This document shows, piece after piece, positions 24,990-36,700 of a DNA stretch of 64,000 nt (its first letter is position 1; each line of letters starts with the position of its first letter). The DNA is from Dipetalonema caudispina (taxonomy: Eukaryota > Nematoda > Chromadorea > Rhabditida > Onchocercidae). The position numbers and the translations under genes were made by a program. The stretch is from positions 1-64,000 of the forward strand of contig JABVXV010000194.1 of NCBI GenBank assembly GCA_013365325.1, written 5' to 3'. The notes under the pieces were generated by a model. That model worked only from the letters and a program-made list of their open reading frames with translations, ran no database searches and was not told the DNA's origin.

Positions 24990-25567
24990 TTTATCCGGGC
25001 CCTGAATAAATTCTTTCAAATCTTAAATTAGGTACACTTTGAAATCGCATGCAAAGATCAAAATATCCATCCAACCTCAGAATTTAAAAAACTTCACAGA
25101 AGTTATAAATGCTAGTTGCATGATAATCATAACCAACAGAACAATTTATACAAATATTTTTCGTTGCTTTTTGAAGCAATTCAAATCAGAGGGTACTCTT
25201 CATGACTTCTGTAGTTAACTTTTAATATGGACAAATGCCACTATACATATGATAAGTGAACGCAAATTAGTGCAAATATTTGCAAAAATGTAACATCTTT
25301 TGAGCAAGAGTGCACGAATCTAAGTCAAGATAGAGATCAACTCTAAACATGAAACATACTGTAGTCAAGACGGAATGATGCATAAGTTGCATAGGAATGA
25401 GCAATTTGAGTATTACGAACATCTTAAGAGTTTGATTAATTTAATTATAAAGCCACATTTTGCGTTAGTAATTTAAATTACAAATTACTGAAAGAAAAAA
25501 AAAAGAAATTCATTAAGCAGGCGAAAGAAAAACTCGGCTCCTCTCTAGAAAGCAGCAATAGGACCCG
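24990..25567. other. Spacer between gliotactin-like gene and RPL23A
   Basis: This 578-bp AT-rich region should contain the 3' end of the esterase-like gene and the RPL23A promoter or trans-splice site. No coding frame is visible. Confidence 0.6.
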
Positions 25568-28500
25568 TTACAAACACGATTCATGACTATGCTGTCGGGA
25601 AAAACTATGATTTACGTCACGTATTAATCTTCCATGATTCAGTTCCTTCACAATTCGTTTTGGATTCCTCTCAAATAGCAGGTATGCAAAAAGGCACATT
25701 AAGATAAGAATTACAAAGAATATACATACAACTACACCAAGTGCCATCTGATAAGTCACCAATTCTTTTCGAATCTTAATTTCAAGAGATGGAATTGTTG
25801 TCGTCATATACTGTACCAACTGAAACGTAGCAGAAATTGAAAACTTCATTCATTTCTATAAATGAGAAAACTAATTTCAAAAATGAAATCAAGATATCAC
25901 TACCGAAAAAAATCATTTAAAAAGAAAGATAAAACTGTATGACCTGTACGTATCATAAGTTTTCAAGTGTAAACTGACCGAAGGAATGTATATGTTCCAG
26001 AATGACACGGACTCCCAACGATAATCGCGCTCTAACATACCAGGTTTGGTAAAATCAGAATACAACGAGTAATTGAAATTGAGGTACCAATGCCGCCGTG
26101 GCTCAAAAGCTAACCAACTAGAATCCGTTGGAATGTTTGGATTCCTAAGAAACTGCTTTCAGAATTCAAAAATAAAATGAATACAGTTCAAGCATTTCTA
26201 CATAATTCAAACGAATCATTTGTAGCAACTTCGTCAAAACAGTCATATGCATGAAATATTAACTAACTTAGTGATATATCCGGTCAAATTTCCGGAAAAA
26301 AACACTTAGACATGACACACACTTCGCAGAAAAAAAAAGCATACTACAACAAAGCAACATACATATGCGTCGCAAACTGCCGAAATATAGATGTTAAAAG
26401 CTGACTAGCGTTCCGATCGGCATTTGTCCATCTCATATTTTCAAAATGTTTGGGCAACGAGTCCTTCGACATAAATGGGAAACCAAACAGTAAATATAAA
26501 TCACAATCATGACATACAGCTGGAATTTTAATACGAAATCAATATGCTAACACAAACAAATATGCACATGGAAGTTATTAGTTAACAAACCTGATTCGGA
26601 CGTTTTGCTATGTAACTAGATTATTAAAAATTTTACGAAGTGCAAAATTATACAAAGGATGACAGCTTTCCTCCAATCCCATGTTATAGCAAGAATTTAC
26701 GCAATCATAAAGTGATTAAGCGGTATAAAACTTCTAAATAAATACCACAGAATGAGTTGGTTAATTTCATCCTTCATATTTTGCCCCGAATTATAAAAAA
26801 AAAGCAAATATTCTTAAAAAAAAAATTGGCGAAACATGAATAACATTTAAAACGAATGCCAAAACAATCAAAAATAGCAGGAAAAACATACTCATCCAAT
26901 CTGGAAAAAGTCGCTTGCTGGATCCTCGACCAAACTCATAATTATTGACATACATGAAGACTCGAGAGCCAGCCGCAGAATGCAAATGTGCTGACAGACT
27001 TATCGGGGCGACATAGTAAGCATCCGTTGCCATCTAGAAATCGATTATGTTCTATTACAATAAAATCATCTGTTAGAGATTCAGCTTACATTTGGTTCAA
27101 ATGTTGAAATAAGTCCGATAAAAAAAAGCTAGGAGTTAGTGTATCCTTAACATCGAATTCTCAGAATTTAGTTTTAGAGATGTTCTAGCAGGTGACACAC
27201 TGTCTCCTCTTTACCAGGCATACCACCTGGGATTTAGTGGATTTGAATGAAAACGGTAATAAGAATTGGAATATAGAATTACAAGTCTGCAACAAGTAAA
27301 AAATAAATCAACCAACATGAATGAACTCTCGCCTTACTGCATGTTCGTCGGACGCATCTGGCCAATATGTATAACGATCAATAATTGCTTCCGCTATTGC
27401 TTCGCGATTCGTTGTATAATTGTGACGAAAAGCATATTCAAGTACGTAATTTTTGAGGTATTCATGGTCGACCGAAAAATCACCAAATTCTCCCAAGAGC
27501 CGATTTTCAAGTATTACCTGTAAATGAAATTTTCAGCACTTCTCAGCACTTTCAAAAATTCGTGAATTTAAAAGTTTTGGGATTTTGGTGAATGAAATAT
27601 TTCTTACTAATCGGATGTAACAAAAACTGACGGCGAGATTTTGAAACTGGACTAGTTAGGCAAATCTCACTAAGGTGATAAGATAAAACGGAAATGTCGC
27701 TCCGATACTGCAAGGCCAACAGGAACTGCGAGCACTCAGTTTGTTTATTGTCATCAATTACTGTCAGACCCGAAAGATGGAACCATCACTGTGCTTCATA
27801 TCACAATTCTCTGCTGGTCACGAACCCTGATACATAAACTAACGCTGTGTTCCTTAGCCACTCTACTACAAGTCAGCAAAACAACCACCCGTTGTACAAA
27901 ATGACTCACCTCAGAGCCATCCTCTCTATTGAACCCTGTTAGATAAGGCACAGCAGATGGATAGTTAGTGAAGGCAGTCGGAAAAGAATTCAAAAGAAAC
28001 ATTGGATGAGCTGGAATGAAACGACCGTCGATATGAGGCAAGAAGAGGTAGCGATTGTATTCCACCTGCAAGTTATCATGCACAACATTCTATCAGAACA
28101 ATCTGTGAGAAATATACGGGACAAACATGAATACTTCTATACTGAAGGAACTTTTGAAGTTCAGGTAGGATGTTACAGAGAATTTTTTGCATCATTAATC
28201 GCATTGTGGAAGCAAATATAGGAGAGCTTTGCATAGGTACCAAGACATTCTAATTAAGGTAGACAAATTGGTCAGATCTATAACACATAAAATTACAGAG
28301 ACTGAATGGATCCTACTGGTATTGTCTGAACAGCCTGTATAATGTCATTCGTTGATCGCGTTAATATGCAGTCCCATATATGTTTTGCTACTGGCTGCGT
28401 ACAACCCAAATATCGTCCCAATTTCACAGTGTTATTGAATGCAAGAGCAGATTTACCAATAGTTGAATGATATGAAATTTCAGCACCTGACATTGCAGCA

Positions 28501-30396
28501 CCTGCTCGGAATAAATCTGAAGGAAATGAAAAAATATGGTTGTGCATCATCACCAATAATAAATTACAGAAAGAGAGTCAAAAAACTAATACTTTTCGAG
28601 AAAGGTGATAGCATATGTAGACCAACACTGACCGCTCCGGCATCGTGTCCAACAATTGTCACCTGTCTTGGATCCCCACCAAAAGAAGCTATGTGATCTT
28701 GTACGAATTGCAGTGCAGTTCTCTGGTCCTAAATATACTTAAAAATGAAACCCTTCATCAACTTTATATTCTTTATAACATTTTAAACTCTTACAATGTT
28801 TAACAACTTATTAACTTAGACAAGAAAACTTCGTTCTTTTTCCCAGCGACGTGTAATAAATAACAACCTGCAAACCATAATTGCCAGTGTTTGCATCACC
28901 AAAGCTTAGAAAACCAAAAGCGCCGAGGCGATAATTTACAGTAACAACAACGACACCCCGAGAAGATAACACATGGCCCGGCCATTCATTTGAGGAACCA
29001 GTTTGAAAATTACCTCCGTGAAAGAAAACAATAACAGGGCGGCCATCGAGCGAAGTCTGGAATCAGTGTCGTTATAAAAAATACGAATCATAAATTTAAG
29101 ATGAAAAGGTAATGAGGAAAATTTTGTTTCTATTGTGATTTGTTTGATAACCCAATATCAATATATATCAACAGTAAATTCACGAACATCAGGAGTGAAT
29201 ATATTCATGTAGAGGCAATCTTCGCTGACGTGGAAAGGATAAGGATCGTTAATAAACAATGCTGGTCGAGCTTCGACATTTTGTGCGCATGATGGTGGGT
29301 GTTGAAGAGCCAGGAATGGCTGCTTTCCAGGAAGTTTGGTAAGAAGTTGTGGAGGCTGAAATAGAAATTCAGTATAAACAGAAAAGTTTATAACAAGTAG
29401 CAACTTGTTGACAAAGTGACGGGGAAGTAATTAAGAAAGTTTTCCAACTACTAGACGCAATGAAGAAGAGAAGCTGCCAAACTTGAAGTAAATAGTTGTT
29501 CCAATATTTAATACATCAAAAAGCTCTGTACTTTCATCTTTTTGCGAAAACTTTCTTAATCAATTCTCTTTATCCTACTCGCTTAATTCAATATTTGGAC
29601 TATTAAGGATATAATGCAGTCTTCTGAATCTCTTCAGTGCTAATCTGACTTGCAAGAGCGAGGAGCATTTCATAATAAATGAAAAAGATGATTTCACCTT
29701 GAATCTTCTCTGTGAAACCGGTGGCTCAGCATATGGGATACCCAAAAATGTCACTACAGTGACATTGTTTAATGGAGAAACCGAGTCCGGCTCGTAATAA
29801 GTCCAGTCCTTGCGAATCTGCTCCATCGGATCGTGATCGGGAGTCCACGGAACATTATTTACTGTCACTTTTTGGCCTACTAAATCACCAATTGACAATC
29901 GTACCAACACATCACTGTTTCGCAACTGAAGCAATGATAAGCCCACCATAGATGTTTCAAATTTCAAATACTTGGCACAAGATTTCTTTTCATTTTTTAG
30001 TGTTAATACTCTGCTGAATATCCTATCCATTTCCATGGATGCACATAAAAATAATTGATGAATTTCACCACAATATATTCAATATATTCAAATGTAACCT
30101 AAATTAAACATATGTCACATACCTCTAACAACTCAACTTTAGATAAGACAACGTAATGCTACTAAAAGCTATCGCACAGTATAAAAAGAAATATAATCTC
30201 TGCTACAATCCATAGCCATAAAAATGTATACAATTGAAGTAACAAGAAAGAAACATACCTGTTCAAAGGACTTATCATTATTCCTGATATCCTTCTCGTG
30301 CCATAAATCTATAGGTCGTGTAGGTTCACCATTCTCTTTGTCTATGATAAAACAACCAACTGTGCCAATATAAAGTAAGGCCTTCAAGCCATCCAT
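25568..30396 (-). CDS. Catalytically inactive cholinesterase-like membrane adhesion protein (gliotactin/neuroligin type)
   Basis: Twelve minus-strand exons (30396-30259, 29925-29698, 29355-29188, 29056-28868, 28728-28593, 28516-28317, 28065-27910, 27517-27317, 27033-26892, 26519-26363, 26144-25979 and 25819-25568) give about 710 residues. The first exon has a signal peptide (hydrophobic core [12 protein letters not shown]). A carboxylesterase fold follows: [52 protein letters not shown] and GNYGLQDQ. At the nucleophile elbow GESAG is replaced by GHDAG, so Asp270 stands for Ser. The acid position reads NREDG, while the His survives in [12 protein letters not shown]. It is therefore an adhesion or receptor protein. 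One membrane segment (about residues 652-675) precedes a 35-residue cytoplasmic tail ending ESCL, which fits a class I PDZ ligand. Gliotactin (worm glit-1) is the likeliest orthologue; neuroligin is the alternative. Confidence 0.85.
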
Positions 30397-31818
30397 ACAA
30401 CAACACCTTCCACCAACTAAGCCACCCCTCACATATCACAACCACCGTACAACCCAAAAACCATTTAGTCATCGTTACGCATCCACAGATTCATCGTCCG
30501 TTTTGAAAACTCTTGTCTCACCTGTTGTATGTATGAAGGCAAAGTGATTTCTTAGCAATCATTTCAATCTTTATAAATATCACTGAATCATACTTTATAC
30601 AGATTACTGTGCATTACTTCTGATGGGATGAGAAGTGTGTCGTCATATTTTCCTGATTAGTTGATCTTTTGACCAGATATCATTCTATTTCACTTCTAGT
30701 TTTTCGTTCTCCAACTCACCTCTTATAGGTTAACTGGAGAATTTCCCAGCAAATTTGCTTTTCATCGATCCTACTTCTTTCATTTTTAAAACAAAGAAGT
30801 TTTGTGCCTTACTTATACTACAAATTTTACTGAACGCTATGACAACTCTCATCCTGACTCAATAAGTATCTATGCCATTTGGCAGGTCATTTCAGAAAAG
30901 TAATGAAAGTAAATGTTTCATCGTACGATGAGGATGAAAAATTATGCTTTACTGTTGTTTAATCATAGTAATTGAATGCAAAATGCAATGAAAAATAAAG
31001 GTAACGCTGCCATGTTACTACTACTACTATTACTACTACTACTGTTACTAATACTCGACCCTCCAAAGCTCGCAATGATTAAGTTGAATTACTTAATTAT
31101 TTAATATTTCCATTCTTTGCACTTGCTGTCTTCCTATCCTTACTAAATCTCTTTACAGCGGCATTGAACATTGTCTAATTGTAGTACACCAATGTGATTC
31201 TAATTTGAATTAAGTTAGTATTTATTTTTGATTTCGATGCCACTTTTGTGCTTTTTGATTACTAAAAATATCAGGTAAAAAGTGATCCTGAACTTATTGG
31301 AGAAGCATTCAATTAAAGCGCAATAAAGGGATTGAATTCTAAAAACATCCATTTCAAAATCTTATGAAAATACTTCCAGTTCTCAATTAGACTGAGCGAG
31401 ATGAACAAGCAATCTAATATTATTAAGAGCGATAGATCGGATACCATGCTATTTATCATATCCTAAGCTATCCTAATGCTTCATTCCACAGCGCCCCTTG
31501 GCTCTTTCAATGAGAGGAATTTGATAATAGGAAGCAGTATTTACTGAATGATCTCATCTACAACATCCAAATATCTCTCTAAAATCTTAGTTTAATTTTC
31601 AGCACAAAATACTCCAAACAGAGATTGATAGATTTGCATATGCATTATTGATAGGATAGTATTGGGCCGTTAGATTTACATTTATCATTGCTTCTATTTT
31701 GAGAGATTTATTTTTGATTATAGAAGAAAATTTTTTAGGAATGATGAAGTCAACAGTGGAATATGAATGGGGAATTATTATCTTTGGTGAAAACAACAAA
31801 GGAAGAATTACACACGAA
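30397..31818. other. Divergent intergenic region upstream of the gliotactin-like gene
   Basis: This region lies between two genes that point away from each other and so should carry both promoters. It contains a CTA-rich microsatellite and otherwise only AT-rich sequence with short frames. I see no gene. Confidence 0.6.
31016..31055. repeat. ACT/CTA trinucleotide microsatellite
   Basis: About twelve imperfect ACT units (some ATT or GTT) run through this short tract in the divergent intergenic region. Confidence 0.85.
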
Positions 31819-33529
31819 ATGATGCGGTATGTTATTTATATGAGTTGTTTTGAGGGAGGATAAATTAGGATAGATGTGGGGTCGGATTATTATCGGAAAT
31901 GGATATTGTCATGGGATATTCTTGTAACAATAATGGATAGAGGTTTTTTTTTCTTTTACATAAGAATAGTTTCGAAATGTAAAGTATGCAAACAGTATTG
32001 AGAGAGTAATATGTGAAAATTAAAGATAAAATTCTTAAATTATCCTTTTTAGTTCTTTTGCGGATGTGTTTCGTGTGAATAGTTCCAAGTTGGGATTGAA
32101 TTTAGTGCAATCACCATCGTTTCTTTTCACCAAAAATGTGGCCTTAGCACAAAGGGAAGTGGAAGAATGGTTTGAAGAGTTGGGATCGGACAAAGCTGAG
32201 ATGCTCGTGGTGTTGTTCAATGATAGTGGTATCTATCTTTTTGTGTCTTCTAGAAGAACATTCCTAATATAAATTTGAATGCAGCTGAAGTTGAAACAGT
32301 GATTTCGAATTGAGAGATTTATTTGAATCCAGTTCGATACGAACTATTGATCTGATATTGATATCTCATCCCGTGATAAATATTGTCAATGAAACATTGA
32401 TACTTCCTTTCTTCACTTTCCTCACTAGTTTAAGCTTTTCAATGTTATACTTGTCCAAATTTTGTTAAATCTTTTAATGGCAGTTCACTATAGAGTCCCT
32501 CAACTTCATTGTTGTCATTTAGTGCGGAGGGATATATAAATTTTGGACAGTTTTAGGAATTTTGGTACTGGAAAATACATTTATTGATACCTTTCCCTTG
32601 CTTGTCGCACTGGTTGGTTGTCGTTTTCTTTTTTTTTCACAAAGACATTTCTTTTAATCCCATTATCCTCACTTATCACTCTGACTTTCAAAAATATGGT
32701 TATTATTTCATTGGTTTATAATGTTCAACATCAATTTCCGATGATTTTGTTGCTCTGTCTTCACTCTTTATCCGGATGAGTTATTTTCAGATTCAAGCGA
32801 AGTGGAGGAAAAAATGCAAAAAGCTTGGAGAGAGAAGATTTTGCTTTATATACAAAGGAGCGATAGTTTGCTTCGTTGTGCACATGATGAAACTGAGAAA
32901 ATAATAAGCTGCTGGGTCAAAGAAATTTGTGAACTTTCAAATGGAAAATTTCATGAAGGTAAGCTCTTTTTTTGGGATGTTATTGTAAAAAATTTTTAGT
33001 CTCTTCTGTTGTTCAGAAAAATTCAGAGTTAATTAATTTTCGGAATCTTTGTTTTTGAGAATCTTAATCTGTTTTCAGCTTCATCAGCAATAAAATCTGG
33101 ATCTGATGGTACAGGGGAAGCAGAATCGATCAAAACAAGTGTTATTGAAGCAGTTGAACAGGAAAAACTGTCAGGTAAAAAATTCCTCACTGTTTCTTAC
33201 TAGGCATATTTACGTCATGCTTACAAAGTATTACTAATATGAAATAGAAAAGAGATGGACATTGTTTGAATTAATCCTTGTGAAAGCTGTTCTTATAAAA
33301 TATTAAAGAGCTTCAACGGATAATTCTGTCAGAATAGATGAGATGCAGAATAAAGAATTAATCATAAAAGTGGTGAAAAATTGCTTAAAATATTTCAGGT
33401 GACGAAAACCAGGAGGAACGTGTAATGAATGAAGATTTGCCATTACTCGATTTTGTTCATGTTGAGAATGTTTTTGCCGATCTGCAAAAATCAAATAAAC
33501 CATTAAAAGACTTAGATTTGGTAGTATAA
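31819..33529 (+). CDS. Exon set of unknown function upstream of ZNFX1 (separate small gene or its 5' part)
   Basis: Five phase-compatible exons can be read: 31819-31826 (tentative, ATGATGCG), 32053-32225, 32791-32958, 33079-33174 and 33399-33529. They give a 191-residue acidic, helical protein with segments such as AQREVEEWFEELGSDKAEM, EEKMQKAWREKILLYIQRS and DLPLLDFVHVENVFADL, ending DLDLVV. I do not recognise the family. The final GTAGTATAA can be read two ways: as two valines and a stop, or as a splice donor after residue 189. The second reading joins in phase 0 to the exon at 33708 and would make this the N-terminus of ZNFX1. The exon at 33708 has no ATG of its own, which favours joining. 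The exons look real because frame and borders agree throughout. Confidence 0.55.
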
Positions 33530-33707
33530 TTTATTTTTACGCGTAAAATATTAATAAGTTTTATATAATGAGTAAAATGTGTAAGATGTTTTTGCTCGAA
33601 TTTAGGTTAAAATATAATGTCGTCTTGATGATAGGGATGCTCTTTTGTTCTTTATAACACATTATTTATGCGCAGGATTATTTTTCTCTGTGACCGACTC
33701 ACTTCAG

Positions 33708-36700
33708 GTAAAAGATATCGATAGTCCATTGCTGCATAATAGGTTACGTATTCCGTTCGTCCACAGAGAGCAGAATGGCCAACTACTCGCCATTCTTTCA
33801 GCTGCTTCATTTACAGAACTTCCAGATCTACAAGCTACAGTGGTTAATTTTGTGAAGAAGATCCTCAAATCAGGGTTAATTTTCAGCTTTTCTCCCTTAG
33901 AGTATGTTCACTTGAAGCTAATTTGGAAATGAATATACCTAGTTATCTTCTGCATTTCAGCTTTATTTCTTTTATGCTTCGTGAAAGTGCATATTATGTA
34001 CGCAGTGATGCTAGTGATGAATGCTGCAGAACTCTCTTCATTTATCTTCAAGATATTATGCAGATACTATACATTTCAAGAATTAATCACATCCAGGATT
34101 TCGTGAGTTATTCCCACTTTTATAAGCAGCATCAACTTTGCTGTTTATTTATTTATTTTTTTCAAGTAATCATTTGATTACGGTTCTAGAATATTGCTAA
34201 TATGGTATTAGTATTTTAGGACATTGTATGTGACGAGTTTTTAAATTTTATGGAGTTAATTCCGGAAAAATGTTGGTCAGCCATTGATGAAAAGCTTCAA
34301 TTGACAGTTTTCAGAATGTTACAGAAGCTGACTGTATGTTTTACAACTATTTCTTAATCCTTTAATAACCTCTTGCCGGACATTGCATCATTCCGTTGTT
34401 GGCTAATTACGTGTCGGTTGTTTGGTTTTCTGATTTCTATATTTCCTTAATTTCTGGTTATACCGATTGTGATTTGTCGAAAATTTTTCCAGATCGGTAT
34501 TTCTGAATCTTTGGCAGTAAGTCACCTACATGAAGACCATGAGTTAAATACAATAGATAACAACGTGAAATGTTTTGATGATCAAATATCGCTTAATCTC
34601 AGCGAGGAGCGCGAACTTAAAGACTGTAAGTCAGTACGGACTAATAATGCAGAACCTGTAGAACCTCCTGAAGATTATCGAACACTGCCGGTTTACGCTA
34701 CTTATGATGATATACTTCATCCAGGTACAATATTTATGATGGAAATTATATCAAAATTGTTTGCATATCAGTATTGTAGTACTGGTGTTTCTGATACACT
34801 AAAACAGAGAGATGATCTGGACTTGAATGGACTCATTTCATAGTTATTTAGCCGTATCAAGCATTGGTTTGCTGCACGCTATCTAATCATTTAGGATGTA
34901 TGTTTTTGAATATGCGAAGATAGGGAGTGTTTCATAAAACAATGTAAATATTTTGTAACATAACATATCTTTGCAGTTCAACCTTATATTCGAAGAAATA
35001 TCGTCAGGGGGAGTTATTCAAGTCAAGAACATTACCTTGATGTACAATTTCGTCTCATGCGTGAAGATTTGGTTGGTCCATTACGGGACGGCATTAAGTT
35101 ATGGCGACAACAAAAGGGAAAAGATCGTAGTGAGGCTATAAATTAATTTAGCATTAATAGCTTTTTGGAAGTAGATCGAGAATTTTCAGTGTGACTTTAT
35201 TTTTCTGTGAATATTATCAGTTATGGGATTAGTATGTTTTACGGTAAAAATAATTTTTAAAATTACAAGATTCAAATTTGATACGAATATCTTTCTTTGA
35301 AGAAGCCTTTTTGTCGTATACAATGGATGCAAGTGAAGAACTCGATCTATTGATTATAAGAAGTGTTAGTGTGGAAGGCGCACAGTTGAAACGAAGCACA
35401 GGAGAAATTATTCGTTATGTCATTTTTCAGGTTGAAATCATTATCACTGAATTTTGAACTTGAATTATAAACTCAATGTTCATAATTGTTTATCGCTTCA
35501 AATTTTCATATCTAACAGCAGAAAATCGAAAACAAAAGATGATTTTCAGCCAATGAGTACAGATAATTCTTGGAGTTCACGACTGAAGTTTGGACAGTTG
35601 GTAATCCTTTCAAGCGATGGGTTCCAAGGTTAATGCAGTTTTTTATTCATAGTTTTAGTGTTTCGAAAAACGAATTTAAAAAATTTGCTTGAAATGCTTC
35701 GTTATGTGGTTGTTGCAAGCAAGCGAAGTTTATTGTAATTTATTCCTTTTTTCATTATTTTTCTACATTTTTATTTTTGTTGATCTTTCATTTTCACCAC
35801 CAGAAATTGCTATTATGCTCTGTAACTTTCTGTTAATCTAAATCATGCAGCTATTTTTTGCTGAATATTCAGATGAAGCCTTACTTGCTGTTATTGCTGA
35901 GAAAGATTCTGATGATTTCTCAAAAGGAAGATTGGGATTACGTTTTTTCGATGATCATTCAGTTTCACGAGCTAAAATTTACACTTTAGTTGAACCGAGC
36001 TCGTATTATGAAATGTATCAGCATGTCTTGGAATGCATTAAGGTACAACTGTATTCTTTTCAAAAATGAGTACAGATTGTTAGTGGAAATTATAAAAAAA
36101 ACATGCACAATACAGATTATTCCATGCAAAAATAGAAATTATAATCCTGTTATCAAAGTTATATTTGAAACGACGTGCACCAGCCTAGGCATCAGTAAGG
36201 GTTAACCCTTTTCGCCAGAAAATTTAAAGATTCTATAAGAATGATCTTTTCTTCCTTTCATTTTCATTAATTCAGAGGAGGTTGATAATAGAAATTTAGT
36301 TATCTTCTTTTCGAACATTCGTAGAATCCTCAGGTTTTGGTCAGAGACTCGATATATAATCAATATCGAAATATATCGTGGGCTGCTAAAGCTGCTTAAT
36401 ATTTGACTGATTTCCAGCGCCTTGATAACAATCACAAGATTCCATTTGGACGTTTTTTGGTGAAGCTTGAAACTGATGTTCAATACCCTTCATACCTTGT
36501 TCAGCAAATAGATGGGGATTCTCACGGTTCTTCGGATTCTTTGAACAGTGAATATACCAACTATAGTGAATCCTCTTCCTCTTCCTCAACCAAAAGTAAA
36601 TTTTATTTTATCATTAGGTAAAGTAAGCACTTAAAGTTCTGAAAATTAATAAATCTATCTTGTAAAATTTCAAAAAACCATATCTTCGGACAAAATGGTT

